A stretch of 64,000 nucleotides of DNA from NCBI RefSeq assembly GCF_016623465.1, contig NZ_JAEDAJ010000013.1:16784-80783 (forward strand). Direction: 5' to 3'. A model generated the notes under the pieces. The model was not told the origin of the DNA, did not search any database, and saw only the letters and a program-made list of their open reading frames with translations. Positions within the stretch are counted from its first letter, which is position 1. Each line of letters opens with the position of its first letter. A program made the position numbers and the translations under genes. Below are positions 53,872-63,758 of this stretch, one piece after another. Source of the stretch: Brachybacterium halotolerans. Lineage in GTDB: Bacteria; Actinomycetota; Actinomycetes; Actinomycetales; Dermabacteraceae.

Positions 53872-55142
53872 CCCAGAGCCCCGCGACCCAGGGGCTCGAG
53901 CAGGTCCTCGACCCCGCCGGCTGGAAGCTCCTGCAGTCCCTTCCGCCCTACGACGAGCGCGAGGCGCTCCCGCTCGGCGCGCGCCTGCGCGAGGCCGGGC
54001 ACGCCTCGGAGCTCGTCGCCGCGGTGCTCACCCAGGCGAAGCTGCGCGCGAAGGGCCGCGACAAGTTCGGCGAGTTCGCAGATCGCATGCTCTTCACGGC
54101 CGACGGCCTCGAGCAGGCCACGCGCCTGCCCATCGCCGCGCTGCACGCCCGGCGCTTCCGCGACGCCGGCATCTCCACGCTCGCGGACCTCGGCTGCGGG
54201 ATCGGCGGGGACGCGATGGCCGCCGCGGCCCTGGACCTCGAGGTGCTCGCCGTCGACCGCGACCCGACCACGGTCGCCGTGGCCACCGTCAACCTCATGC
54301 CCTTCGACGGCGCCCGCGCCGAGCTCGGCCAGGCGCAGGACCACGACCCGGCTCGCACCGAGGGGATCTGGCTGGACCCTGCCCGCCGCAGGCCGGCGGC
54401 GGGCCGCGCCTCCGGGAGCGTGCGCCTGCGCGACCCCGAGGAGTACTCGCCGCCGCTCTCGACCGTGGTGGACCTCGCGCGTCGCCTCGGGCAGGCCGGG
54501 TCCGGCCCGGGCGGGGCCGACGCGGACGGCGCGCTCGGGGCGAAGCTCGGCCCGGGCATCGACCACGACGCCCTGCCCGAGGGCACCGAGACTCAGTGGC
54601 TGTCCTGGCACGGCCAGGTCCTCGAGGCGACCTGCTGGTTCGGCCCGCTCGCGTCCGCGGGGACGCAGCGCAGCGCGCTCGTCATCGACCGTGCCGGCGC
54701 GCACCGCCTCGCGCCCCGCGGCACCCCGGGGGCCGATCCGCACACCGGAGAGCTGGGCGCGCACCTCTACGAGCCCGACGGCGCCGTCATCCGCGCGGGC
54801 CTGCTGGGAGAGATCGCCCGCGACCTCGACGCCCGCACGCTCGACCCCACGATCGCCTACCTCACGAGCGACCAGCGGATCTCGACGCCCTTCGCCTCCG
54901 GGTACAGCGTGCGCGACGTGATGCCCTTCTCCCTCAAGCGCCTCACCTCGTACCTGCGCGAGCACCATCTGGGGATCCTCGAGATCAAGAAGCGCGGCAC
55001 CGCCGTCGAGCCCGACGAGCTGCGCAGGAAGCTGCGCCCGCGCCGCTTCGGCGAGGAGCGGGCCACGCTCGTCCTCACCCGGATCGGCGGCGAGCAGCAC
55101 GTCATCGTCGCCTCCCCGCATCCCCGGCCGCCGGGGGATTGA
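53868..55142 (+). CDS. Class I SAM-dependent methyltransferase with THUMP-like C-terminus
   Basis: 424 residues from a GTG at 53868. A helical N-terminus (LRAKGRDKFGEFADRMLFT) leads to the SAM-binding LADLGCGIGGDAMAAAALD, then VLAVDRDPTTVAVATVNL and IWLDPARRRP, a DPPR-like catalytic motif. The C-terminal part with AYLTSDQ, FSLKRLTSYLREHHLGILEIKK split over the helix and KLRPRRFG matches the THUMP-like domain seen in actinobacterial and archaeal RNA methyltransferase-like proteins. RNA is the likely substrate by analogy only. Confidence 0.78.
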   Translation: MTQSPATQGLEQVLDPAGWKLLQSLPPYDEREALPLGARLREAGHASELVAAVLTQAKLRAKGRDKFGEFADRMLFTADGLEQATRLPIAALHARRFRDAGISTLADLGCGIGGDAMAAAALDLEVLAVDRDPTTVAVATVNLMPFDGARAELGQAQDHDPARTEGIWLDPARRRPAAGRASGSVRLRDPEEYSPPLSTVVDLARRLGQAGSGPGGADADGALGAKLGPGIDHDALPEGTETQWLSWHGQVLEATCWFGPLASAGTQRSALVIDRAGAHRLAPRGTPGADPHTGELGAHLYEPDGAVIRAGLLGEIARDLDARTLDPTIAYLTSDQRISTPFASGYSVRDVMPFSLKRLTSYLREHHLGILEIKKRGTAVEPDELRRKLRPRRFGEERATLVLTRIGGEQHVIVASPHPRPPGD

Positions 55143-55147
55143 TCCGC

Positions 55148-55864
55148 ATGCACCCACTCCCGCCCCGCAGCGCCGCGGCCGCGACCTCCCTGATCGCCCT
55201 CGTGGCGCTCGTGTGCGTCGTGCTCGGGGCGGGCCGGGTGCTGGGACCGGTGCTCGAGGGCAGGGGCTGGTTCTTCGACATCGACGTGGACCGCGAGGCC
55301 GAGACCCCGCCCCCGCCCACGCAGGCCTCGCAGACACCGCCGGTGCCCCCTGCCGCCGGCGGCGGGCATGTCGCCGCCACCGTCCTCCTCGTGCTCGCGA
55401 TCCTCGCCGGCATCGCCGTGCTCGTGCTCGTGATCTGGGTGCTGCGACGGGCCCGGATACTGCGCGGCGCCCGTCGGCCCGAGGCGGAGGACGGCGACGC
55501 GCAGGCCGAGCTCCTCGAGATCGACGACGCCCACCGCGCCCTGGCCCGCGCCCGGGAGTCCCTCGAGTACGCGGCCACCCCGCGCGACGCGATCATCGAC
55601 GCCTGGCTCGCCCTCGAACGCGGGATCGCCGAGGCCGGGATCGTCCGTCGGCCCGAGCAGACCACCACCGAGTACGTGGTCACCGTGCTGCGGGACATCG
55701 ACCTCCCGGACTCGGACCTGCGGATCCTCGCCGGCCTCTACGGACGCGCCCTCTTCGACGACCGCGCGGCCGACGCCGAGGCGTTCGACGAGGGCACCCG
55801 GTCCAGCGCGCGCCGCGCGCTCGAGCGCCTCGCGGACCGGCTGCAGGAGGTGACCGCCCGATGA
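55148..55864 (+). CDS. DUF4129 domain membrane protein
   Basis: 238 residues from the ATG at 55148. A first hydrophobic segment (SLIALVALVCVVLGAG), a short Pro-rich external stretch, a second helix (ATVLLVLAILAGIAVLVLVIW) and a cytosolic DUF4129 domain with DAIIDAWLALERGIAEAGI, RRPEQTTTEYVVTVL and LYGRALFDDRAADAEAF. DUF4129 proteins sit with MoxR-DUF58 genes in many Actinobacteria. It overlaps the next gene by ATGA and leads a five-gene operon to 59304. Confidence 0.82.
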   Translation: MHPLPPRSAAAATSLIALVALVCVVLGAGRVLGPVLEGRGWFFDIDVDREAETPPPPTQASQTPPVPPAAGGGHVAATVLLVLAILAGIAVLVLVIWVLRRARILRGARRPEAEDGDAQAELLEIDDAHRALARARESLEYAATPRDAIIDAWLALERGIAEAGIVRRPEQTTTEYVVTVLRDIDLPDSDLRILAGLYGRALFDDRAADAEAFDEGTRSSARRALERLADRLQEVTAR

Positions 55865-56369
55865 GCCGCGTCCTGCGCTCCCTGCTGGTGCGCCTCGCCC
55901 TCGCCGTGTGCGCGACCGCCGTGCTCATGGGCGTGCTCGGGATATTCGGGCACTACCTGCACCCGTGGCTCCCGCTCGCCGTGGCCCTCGTGATCGCGCT
56001 CGTCTCCTGGCTGCTCACCCCCGAGCTCGCGGGCGCCGATGCTCTCGAGACGCCTCTGCTGGACGACGAGCCGGAGGCCGTCAGCCCCTACGCCGCCGAC
56101 GTCACCGTGCGCCGGCTCGAGGAGATGATGCACGGCGCCGGGCCGCGTCGGCGCATGACCGGGCGCTCGCTCGGCCGGATGCTCGCACTGGCCGCCGCCG
56201 AGCGCGACCATCGCGATCACGCTGATCACAGCGGGCAGGCGCCGCCGCTGCCCGAGGACCTGCGGGCGTTCCTGCGGGCCTGCGAGGATCCCGACGCCGG
56301 CGCCGTCCCGGCCGTCACCCGCCCCGCCCTGCAGCGCTGGCTGCGCGCACTCTCACCCCAGGAGGACCG

Positions 56370-56373
<4 letters not shown>
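55861..56373 (+). CDS. Small membrane protein of the MoxR operon
   Basis: 170 residues; ATG at 55861 overlaps the previous stop. Two N-terminal helices (LLVRLALAVCATAVLMGVLGI and LAVALVIALVSWLLTPE) are followed by a hydrophilic part with DVTVRRLEEMMHGAGPRRR and a His/Asp-rich AAAERDHRDHADHSGQ. The stop overlaps the MoxR start (TTGA). Unknown function; its place suggests it belongs to the MoxR/DUF58 complex. Confidence 0.7.
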
Positions 56374-57397
<1,024 letters not shown>

Positions 57398-57401
<4 letters not shown>

Positions 57402-58744
57402 CCTCCTCTCCTCCGCCCTCCTCCCCCACGCCCGCGCTGCTGCGCGCGGTCGCGGTGGGCGTGCTGACCGCGGTGCTCGCCGTGATGGCGGGACGGCCCG
57501 AGCTGCTCGTGCTGGGCCTCCCGCTGCTGGCCTGGGCGGTGCTCGCGGTCGTGCGGCGCCTCGCGCGCGGCGGGGCCGACGGCACGGATCTCGCCTCCGT
57601 GCGCGTGCGCAGCACCGAGCGCTCGATCGCCGAGGGAGGGACCGTGCGGATCGTCGTGGACACACCGGACGCCTCGCAGGCCTCGACGTCGGGGTCGAGC
57701 GGATCCCTGCTCGGCGTCACCGTGCCGCTGCCCGCGCACGCCGCCCTCACCCCGCCCCGGGGCTCGCGGGCCGACGCCGGCAGCGTCCCGCTCACCGTCA
57801 CCGCCCGCCGCTGGGGCCGGTACGAGATCGGACCGATCCACGTCGCGCTCTCCGATCCCCTCGGCGCCTATCGCACCCAGACCCGGCTGGACCCCGTGAT
57901 GCTGCGGGTCACGCCCGACTCCTCGCTGCTCGAGGCGCCGCCGAACCTGCCGGCCCCGATCGGCGTGGCGGGGGTGCACCTCTCGGCCCGACGCGGCCAG
58001 GGCACGGCCCTCGCCGACGTGCGCCCCTTCCAGCGCGGGGACCGCCTGCACCGCATCAACTGGCGCGTCACCTCCCGCACCGGGACCCTCCACACCAATG
58101 CGACGTTCGCCGAGCGCGACACCGACGTGCTCGTGGTCGCCGACACCCTCCAGGACGTGGTCGCACCGGGCCTCGAGGCCACCGCGGAGACCAGCCTGGA
58201 CCTCACCGTGCGCGCGATCGCGGCCGTCTCCCGGCACTACCTGGGGATCGGCGACCGCGTGGGCCTGTACGACCTGGGCAGCAGGATCGGCACTCTCCGC
58301 GCGGGCACCGGGCCCCGGCAGCTGCGGATCATCGTGGACACGCTCGCCCGCGCCCACCGCACCTCCGGGCCCGTCACGCGGGTGCAGAAGGTCGGCGCGC
58401 TGCGCGGCTCGACGCTCGTAGTGGTGTGCTCGCCGCTGCTGGACGATCGCGTGGTCGCCCAGATCGGCGAGCTGCGCGCCCGCGGCGCGGACGTCATCGT
58501 GGTGGACACCCTGCCCCCGAGCGTCGGCGACCTCTTCTCCCCGCCCGGCGCGGGAGCGGGTCGCGATCCGCAGCGCTTCTGGTCGGAGGCGTGGGCGCTG
58601 CGCCGCCTGCTGCGGGAGTCCACCGTGCGGGCGCTGCGCGAGCAGGGAGTCCCCGTCACCCTGTGGGAGGGCCCCGGGTCCCTCGCCCCGGTCCTGCTCT
58701 CGCTCTCCCGCGCCGCGAGCGCCCCGCGGATGAGGAGGGCCTGA
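57398..58744 (+). CDS. DUF58 domain protein (MoxR partner)
   Basis: 448 residues; the ATG at 57398 overlaps the moxR stop. Two N-terminal helices (VAVGVLTAVLAVMAGR and LLVLGLPLLAWAVLAVV) lead to an external or cytosolic beta-rich region. The DUF58 signature VRPFQRGDRLHRINWRVTSR lies near 208-227, followed by a vWA-like domain (DVLVVADTLQD, VVVCSPLLDDRVV). The canonical partner of MoxR in this conserved cluster. Next gene overlaps by TGATG. Confidence 0.9.
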
Positions 58745-59304
58745 TGCGCAGCACCCTCGAGTCGATCGCTCAGCTCCTCGCCGACCTCGGCCACGTCTCG
58801 CGCGCGCAGTGGGCGCTGCGGCTGCTCGCCGCGCTCTCGCTCGTCGCCGCCCAGCTCCTCGCCTGCGCAGGACACCCCCTGGACGGGGTGCTCCCGGCGC
58901 TCACCTCGGCGGCGGTGCTCGTCGGCGGGCTGGTCCAGACCCTCCGGCCGGACGCCTCGATGGGGACCCTCGCCCTGGCCGGGGCGGTCGTCGCGGCATG
59001 CGCCTCCGCCGACGTCCCGGTGCTCGCCGGCGTCGCCGTGCTGGTGCTGGTCACCCACGTGTGCTGGTCGCTCGCCGCCATGGTCCCCGCCCACGGGAGG
59101 ATCGGCCGTCGGGCCGTCACCACCACCGTGCGGTGGGCCGCGGCGGCCGCGCTCCTCGCCCTCGCCGCGGGCCTCGGCGTCGTCCTCCCCCTCGCCGGGG
59201 CGAGCACCCCCGCCTGGACGATGGTGCTCGGGATCCTCGCGCTGATCGCCCTGGTCGCCGTGCTGCTCGTGCCCCACGGCACATCCCCGCGCCGGGGCCG
59301 CTGA
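58744..59304 (+). CDS. Multi-TM membrane protein ending the MoxR operon
   Basis: 186 residues from the ATG at 58744. About five hydrophobic helices, including WALRLLAALSLVAAQLLACAG, AVVAACASADVPVLAGVAVLVLV split by a short turn, and VLGILALIALVAVLLVPHG. It occupies the place usually held by a transglutaminase-like membrane protein in this cluster, but no Cys-His-Asp triad is visible. Family not recognised. Confidence 0.65.
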   Translation: MRSTLESIAQLLADLGHVSRAQWALRLLAALSLVAAQLLACAGHPLDGVLPALTSAAVLVGGLVQTLRPDASMGTLALAGAVVAACASADVPVLAGVAVLVLVTHVCWSLAAMVPAHGRIGRRAVTTTVRWAAAAALLALAAGLGVVLPLAGASTPAWTMVLGILALIALVAVLLVPHGTSPRRGR

Positions 59305-59324
59305 GCGGGCGTAGCGTGGCGCGC

Positions 59325-60008
59325 ATGTGGCAGATCATGGACATGCTGAACGCCCACAAGAAGGACATGGTCGCCCCCGAGGACGCCCTGCCCGGCCGCG
59401 ATCGCTCCCCCTACCCGCTCGCCCGCGAGCACGCCGTGCTCGGCACCGACATGCTCGACACCCCGCCCGATGCCGAGGAGATCATCCTCGCGGGCGGCTG
59501 CTTCTGGGGCATCGAGCGCATCGCCTGGCAGATCCCCGGGGTCTGGACGACCTCGTCCGGCTACGCCGGGGGCTTCACGCCGCACCCCACCTACGAGGAG
59601 GTCTTCTCCGCGAAGACCGGTCACACCGAGGCCGTGCGCGTCGTCTATGAGGGCGCGACGCAGGAGGAGCGCGACGCCGTGCTGCGCCGCCTGCTCGAGG
59701 AGTTCTGGCAGCAGCACGACCCGACCACGGCCATGCGCCAGGGCAACGACGTGGGCACCGAGTACCGCTCGGCCGTCTACTGGACCACGCCCCACCAGGG
59801 CGAGATCGTGCAGGACTCCGCCCGCAGCTACCAGCAGGCGCTGGACGCCGCCGGGCGCGGGACGATCACCACCGAGCTGCTGCCCCTCGCCGAGGCCGGG
59901 AACGGCCGGTACTACCCGGCCGAGCCCGAGCACCAGCAGTACCTCGCGAAGAATCCCGGCGGGTACTGCAACCACGGCTTCAACGGGGTGGCCTGCTCGC
60001 TGGGCTGA
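59325..60008 (+). CDS. msrA: Peptide-methionine (S)-S-oxide reductase
   Basis: Repairs oxidised methionine in proteins. 227 residues from the ATG at 59325. The catalytic Cys is in LAGGCFWGIERIAWQ; also present are TSSGYAGG, PTYEEVFSAKTGHTEAVRV, GNDVGTEYRSAVYW and PAEPEHQQYLAKNPGGYC with a resolving Cys. A ~50-residue N-terminal extension precedes the usual start, as in other actinobacterial MsrA. It is convergent with the ArsD-like gene and the two stops abut. Confidence 0.96.
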   Translation: MWQIMDMLNAHKKDMVAPEDALPGRDRSPYPLAREHAVLGTDMLDTPPDAEEIILAGGCFWGIERIAWQIPGVWTTSSGYAGGFTPHPTYEEVFSAKTGHTEAVRVVYEGATQEERDAVLRRLLEEFWQQHDPTTAMRQGNDVGTEYRSAVYWTTPHQGEIVQDSARSYQQALDAAGRGTITTELLPLAEAGNGRYYPAEPEHQQYLAKNPGGYCNHGFNGVACSLG

Positions 60009-60518
60009 TCAGGGCAGACCCTCGCCGGTGTCCCCGCCCATGAGGTTCCGGCGTCGGCCGATGTCCGGCCCGCCCGCCGGCAGGTCCGGGGCAGGTGCGG
60101 CGCCCATCAGCTGCGCCGCGAATCCCCCGGCCTTCCGGGTCATGGGGGCGGCGCCCTCGCCGACGGGGCCGCAGGCCGACGCCGCGGCGCTGCGCCTCTC
60201 GCGGGGAGCCCCGCCCTCCGCGGCGAAGCGCTGCATCTGGGCCGATGTCGGGTAGACGGAGCTGACCACGATGTCCAGGCCCAGCAGCGTCACCGGCAGC
60301 ACGCCGTCCCCGGCGGACTCGAGCAGCGCGCGCACCGGCTCGCACTCCTCGAACGCCCAGGCGTCCTCGTCCTGCAGGTAGACGGTGATCGGCTGACCCT
60401 CCAGCGCGAGCGCCGCGGCCTCGTCGAGGAACGCCTCCTGCGCCTCGACGTCCGGCGGCGGGGAGGGCAGGAAGATGTCCAGGGGCGCCAGCTCGGCGGC
60501 GGCATCCGCGTCAGTCAT
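60009..60518 (-). CDS. ArsD-like protein lacking metal-binding cysteines
   Basis: 169 residues from the ATG at 60518 (a GTG nine bases earlier would add MVG). The first ~100 residues follow the ArsD pattern: LDIFLPSPPPDVEAQEAF in place of the usual C-C-S-x-G-V-C-G, then a helix, QPITVYLQDEDAWAFEE, VRALLESAGDGVLPVTLLG and VVSSVYPTSAQMQRFA. ArsD is an arsenic metallochaperone or repressor; all of its N-terminal ligand Cys are missing here, and the only Cys (EECEP, SACGP) lie elsewhere. The last ~65 residues are Ala/Gly/Pro-rich. No other ars gene is near. Function as an arsenic chaperone is therefore doubtful. Confidence 0.65.
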   Translation of the reverse strand: MTDADAAAELAPLDIFLPSPPPDVEAQEAFLDEAAALALEGQPITVYLQDEDAWAFEECEPVRALLESAGDGVLPVTLLGLDIVVSSVYPTSAQMQRFAAEGGAPRERRSAAASACGPVGEGAAPMTRKAGGFAAQLMGAAPAPDLPAGGPDIGRRRNLMGGDTGEGLP

Positions 60519-60559
60519 GCCCACCACCGTAGTCGGCCCGTGCCTGGCAGACTCCTGGC

Positions 60560-61138
60560 ATGGACGCCTCTGCCGCGAACCCCACGCTCCTCTCCCACGA
60601 CGCCCTGGTGATGCAGCAGATCACCGGGTTCATGTCCAATGACTTCGACATCCTCGACGCCTCCGGGCAGCAGGCCATCGGCCATGTCACGACGACCGGC
60701 GGCGGGCTCTCCCGGCTGGTCGCGGGCAGCAGGTCGCTGGACGTGTCCGACGCCGACGGCACCCCGTTGCTGCACGTCCAGGACCCGGTGGGCATCGGCT
60801 TCGACCGCTTCGAGCTGAGCAGCCCCGACGGCGCGGCGCTCGCCGCGGTGCGCAAGCGCTTCTCGATGCTGCGCACGAAGGTCGATCTCACCCTCGCCGA
60901 CGGCCGCGTGCTCGAGCTCTCGGGCAACGTGCTCGGCTTCGACTTCCAGTTCGCGATGCAGGGCGCCGTCGCCGCGACGGTCTCCCGCAGCTGGGCCGGC
61001 ATCGGCCGCGGCATCCTGGGGCACAGCCGCTATGTGCTCGCCATCGAGCCGTCGGTGCCGGCGGACCTGCGGCTCGCGATCATCGGCGGCACCATCACGC
61101 TGGACCTGATCCGCAGGAAGCAGGAGAACAACGGCTGA
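60560..61138 (+). CDS. LURP-one-related/tubby-C-like protein
   Basis: 192 residues from the ATG at 60560. The beta-barrel-type pattern ILDASGQQAIGHVTT, LDVSDADGTPLLHVQDP, FELSSPDGAALAAVRKRF and RKRFSMLRTKVDLTL, closed by a hydrophobic C-terminal helix region (RLAIIGGTITLDLIRRK), fits the LURP-one/scramblase superfamily. Such proteins may bind membranes or lipids; function in bacteria unknown. It is divergent from the ArsD-like gene. Confidence 0.75.
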   Translation: MDASAANPTLLSHDALVMQQITGFMSNDFDILDASGQQAIGHVTTTGGGLSRLVAGSRSLDVSDADGTPLLHVQDPVGIGFDRFELSSPDGAALAAVRKRFSMLRTKVDLTLADGRVLELSGNVLGFDFQFAMQGAVAATVSRSWAGIGRGILGHSRYVLAIEPSVPADLRLAIIGGTITLDLIRRKQENNG

Positions 61139-61165
61139 GCCGGTCCCTCGGGGCCGGCGGGGCCT

Positions 61166-61182
61166 GTCCGCGATCGGCGGAC
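61166..61182. terminator. Small hairpin between convergent LURP-one-like and ATPase genes
   Basis: GTCCGC - GATCG - GCGGAC, a 6-bp stem in the 48-bp gap between the two stops. Weak. Confidence 0.35.
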
Positions 61183-61186
61183 CCGC

Positions 61187-62044
61187 TCAGGTCGGGACGA
61201 TCATCGGCCGGCCGGTGACCGGGTCCTCGACGCACAGGTTGCCGATGCCGTAGACCTGCTCGATGAGCTCGGCGGTGACCACGTCCTGCGGGGCACCCTG
61301 CGCGACGACCTCGCCGTCCTTCATGACGATGAGGTGCGTCGCGAAGCGGAAGGCGAGGTTGAGGTCGTGCAGCACGGCGGCCAGCGTGTACTCGCCCGTC
61401 GCGTGGAGCTCACGGCACAGGTTCAGCACCTCGAGCTGGTGGGTGATGTCCAGGAACGTCGTGGGCTCGTCGAGCAGCAGCAGCGGGGTCTCCTGGGCGA
61501 GCACGAGCGAGATCCACACGCGCTGGCGCTGTCCGCCGGAGAGCTCGTCGACCAGTCGGTGGGCGAGGTCGGTGGTGCCGGTCGCGGCGAGGGCGCGCTG
61601 GACGGCCTCGTCGTCGGCCGATGACCACTGCGAGAGCAGGCCGCGATGCGGGTAGCGGCCGCGGGCGACGAGGTCGCGGACGGTGATCCCGGGCGGGCTC
61701 ACGGAACTCTGCGGGAGAAGCCCCAGGCGCCGGGCGACCTGCTTCGAGGAGAAGTCGTGGATGTCCTTGCCGTCGAGCACGACGGAGCCGCTCGTGGGGT
61801 GCAGCAGGCGCGAGAGGGAGCGCAGCAGGGTCGACTTGCCGCAGGCGTTCGGGCCGATGATCACCGTGAAGGAGCCCTCGGGGATCCCGACGTCCAGACC
61901 GCTGCTCACGGTGTGGTCGCCGTACCCGAGGGTGACGTCGACCGCACGCAGCGGCGCGGCACCGGATGCGTCGGCGTCGACGGCGGCGGATGCGGGTGCG
62001 GCGGATGCGGCGGACGCGGCGGCGGATGCGGGTGCGGCGGTCAT
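61187..62044 (-). CDS. Siderophore/iron-type ABC ATP-binding protein (FecE/FhuC-like), orphan
   Basis: 285 residues from the ATG at 62044 with GGAGG about eight bases upstream. An Ala/Ser-rich leader (~35 residues, several ASAA repeats) precedes VDVTLGYGDHTVSSGLDVGI. Walker A is GPNACGKSTLL, with Ala-Cys in the usual Gly-Ala place; the signature is LSGGQRQRVWISLVL, Walker B LLLLDEPTTFLDITHQ and the switch VLHDLNLAFRFATHLI. PPGITVRDLVARGRYPH is typical of the iron-siderophore group. No permease or binding protein is nearby, so it may serve transporters encoded elsewhere. An iron-box-like site lies upstream. Confidence 0.92.
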   Translation of the reverse strand: MTAAPASAAASAASAAPASAAVDADASGAAPLRAVDVTLGYGDHTVSSGLDVGIPEGSFTVIIGPNACGKSTLLRSLSRLLHPTSGSVVLDGKDIHDFSSKQVARRLGLLPQSSVSPPGITVRDLVARGRYPHRGLLSQWSSADDEAVQRALAATGTTDLAHRLVDELSGGQRQRVWISLVLAQETPLLLLDEPTTFLDITHQLEVLNLCRELHATGEYTLAAVLHDLNLAFRFATHLIVMKDGEVVAQGAPQDVVTAELIEQVYGIGNLCVEDPVTGRPMIVPT

Positions 62045-62095
62045 GGCGTCGCCCTCCTCTCGTGCGCACGGTCTCGGACGGGTGAGGACGGGCGC

Positions 62096-62114
62096 GAAGG
62101 ACAGCCTAACCGGG
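62096..62114 (-). promoter_or_regulatory. Predicted DtxR/IdeR iron box upstream of the orphan ATPase
   Basis: The + strand GAAGGACAGCCTAACCGGG matches 12 of 19 consensus positions, with an unbroken AGCCTAACC core. It is 52 bp upstream of the ATPase start and about 85 bp before the divergent DUF2079 gene. Confidence 0.55.
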
Positions 62115-62198
62115 CGGGCAGTCGATGGTCTGTACGGGCCCGACGGACGGGCGCGGATCACACGGCGGGCGTCCGACGTCGGCCGCTACGCTCGCACG

Positions 62199-63671
62199 GT
62201 GACCCGCAGCACCGACCCGGCCCCGAGCGACCTGGCCCACGTCCCGAGTGACCGCCCGGCGCGCCGCCCCGCGCGCGTCGTCGCAGCGGTGCTGCTGGGC
62301 GTCCTCGGCGCCGCGGCCTACTGGCTGCGCGGGGTGCAGCAGTGGCGCGGGCTCGAGGCGAGCTCCTGGGATCTGGCGATCTTCTCCCAGCTCGCGCGGG
62401 CGTACTCCGAGCTGCGCGCGCCGATCGTGCCGATCAAGGGCGATGGCTTCAACCTGCTGGGCGATCACTTCCATCCGATCCTGGTGCTGCTGGGTCCGAT
62501 CTGGGCCGCGTGGCCCTCGCCGCTCGCGCTGCTGTGGACGCAGGCCGTGCTGTTCGGGATCTCGGCGGTGCCGCTCACGCGCCTCGCGATCGACCGCCTG
62601 GGCTGGGGCGCGGGACTGCTCGCGGGGGCGGCGTACCTGTTCGGCTTCGGTTTGCAGGCCGCGGCCGACGTCCAGTTCCACGAGATCGCCTTCGCGGTGC
62701 CGCTGCTCGCGTTCTCGCTGAGCGCGCTGGTGCGGGGGCGGATGCCGGCGGCGATCGCCTGGGCGGCGCCGCTGGTCCTGGTCAAGGAGGATCTGGGCCT
62801 CACGGTCGTCGTGCTGGGGCTGGTCATCGCGCTGCGGGATCCGCGGGTCCGACGAGCAGGGCTGGCGCTCGCGGCCTGGGGCGCACTCTGGTTCGTGCTG
62901 TCGACGTTCGTGATCCTGCCGCTGCTGAATCCTGCCGGGCACTACGACTACGGCGGGAACCTGGGGTCGCCGCTGGATGTGCTGGGGCCGGCGGAGAAGT
63001 GGATGACGGTGCTCATGCTGCTGCTCGCCGCGGGGGTGATCGGCGCGCGCTCTCCGCTCATCCTGGCGATGCTGCCCACGCTGGCCTGGCGCTTCGCGGG
63101 CAACGTCGAGTTCTACTGGGGCTGGTACTGGCACTACAACGCGGTGCTGATGCCGATCGCGCTGGCGGCGATGCTGGACGCGCTCGGGGATCGGCGGGAT
63201 AGGCGGGATGGGCGGGATCTGGTCGGGTCGCAGCCGCGGGCGTCTCGTCGCCGGGGCTCCCGTCCGGCGCGTGGGCTGGTGCGGTGGACTGCGGTCGGGG
63301 CGAGCGCGGCGGTGTCGCTGATGCTCGGCTCGGCCCTGCCGCTCGTGAACCTCGCGCGGGACAGCGCGTGGGAGCCGAGTCCGCGGACGGCTGCGGCCGA
63401 AGGGGCACTGGCTGCGGTGCCCCGTGATGTGGTGGTCGCTTCGGACATCACGCTGATGGCTCGCGTGGTGCCGTCGGACGACGTGCAGTGGGTGCATGGC
63501 ACGAACACGCGCGTGCCGGATTGCGTGCTCGTGGATCGGGAGGCGTTCTCGTGGGGCGGGCAGGACCCGGGCGACGCCGCGGGCTGGGCGAGCGGCAACT
63601 ACGGCACGACGTTCGAGAGCAGGTATGCGCAGGACGGCTTCGAGGTCGCGTGCCAGCCAGGAGTGGCGTAG
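62199..63671 (+). CDS. DUF2079 multi-spanning membrane protein
   Basis: 490 residues from a GTG at 62199. The DUF2079 pattern is clear: SSWDLAIFSQLARAYSELRAP with a following GFNLLGDHFHPILVLLGPIW, DVQFHEIAFAVPLLAFSL, LVLVKEDLGLTVVVLGLVI and FYWGWYWHYNAVLMPIALA. About ten helices precede a C-terminal external domain (VVVASDITLMARVVPSD, NYGTTFESRYAQDGF). The fold resembles GT-C glycosyltransferases, which is inference. A charged Arg/Asp-rich cytosolic loop interrupts the helices near 330-365. Confidence 0.85.
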   Translation: MTRSTDPAPSDLAHVPSDRPARRPARVVAAVLLGVLGAAAYWLRGVQQWRGLEASSWDLAIFSQLARAYSELRAPIVPIKGDGFNLLGDHFHPILVLLGPIWAAWPSPLALLWTQAVLFGISAVPLTRLAIDRLGWGAGLLAGAAYLFGFGLQAAADVQFHEIAFAVPLLAFSLSALVRGRMPAAIAWAAPLVLVKEDLGLTVVVLGLVIALRDPRVRRAGLALAAWGALWFVLSTFVILPLLNPAGHYDYGGNLGSPLDVLGPAEKWMTVLMLLLAAGVIGARSPLILAMLPTLAWRFAGNVEFYWGWYWHYNAVLMPIALAAMLDALGDRRDRRDGRDLVGSQPRASRRRGSRPARGLVRWTAVGASAAVSLMLGSALPLVNLARDSAWEPSPRTAAAEGALAAVPRDVVVASDITLMARVVPSDDVQWVHGTNTRVPDCVLVDREAFSWGGQDPGDAAGWASGNYGTTFESRYAQDGFEVACQPGVA

Positions 63672-63758
63672 ACGGGACGTGGCCGGTGACGTCACGGGCG
63701 TGCTGCCAGCGAGGTATCGGGTCCGCGCTGGGCCTGGGGCCCTCTCGCGCTGAGCCCC

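Noticed and set aside
60009..60518. Arsenic resistance operon
   Set aside because: No arsA, arsB, arsC or arsR near, and the ArsD-like protein lacks the ligand cysteines.
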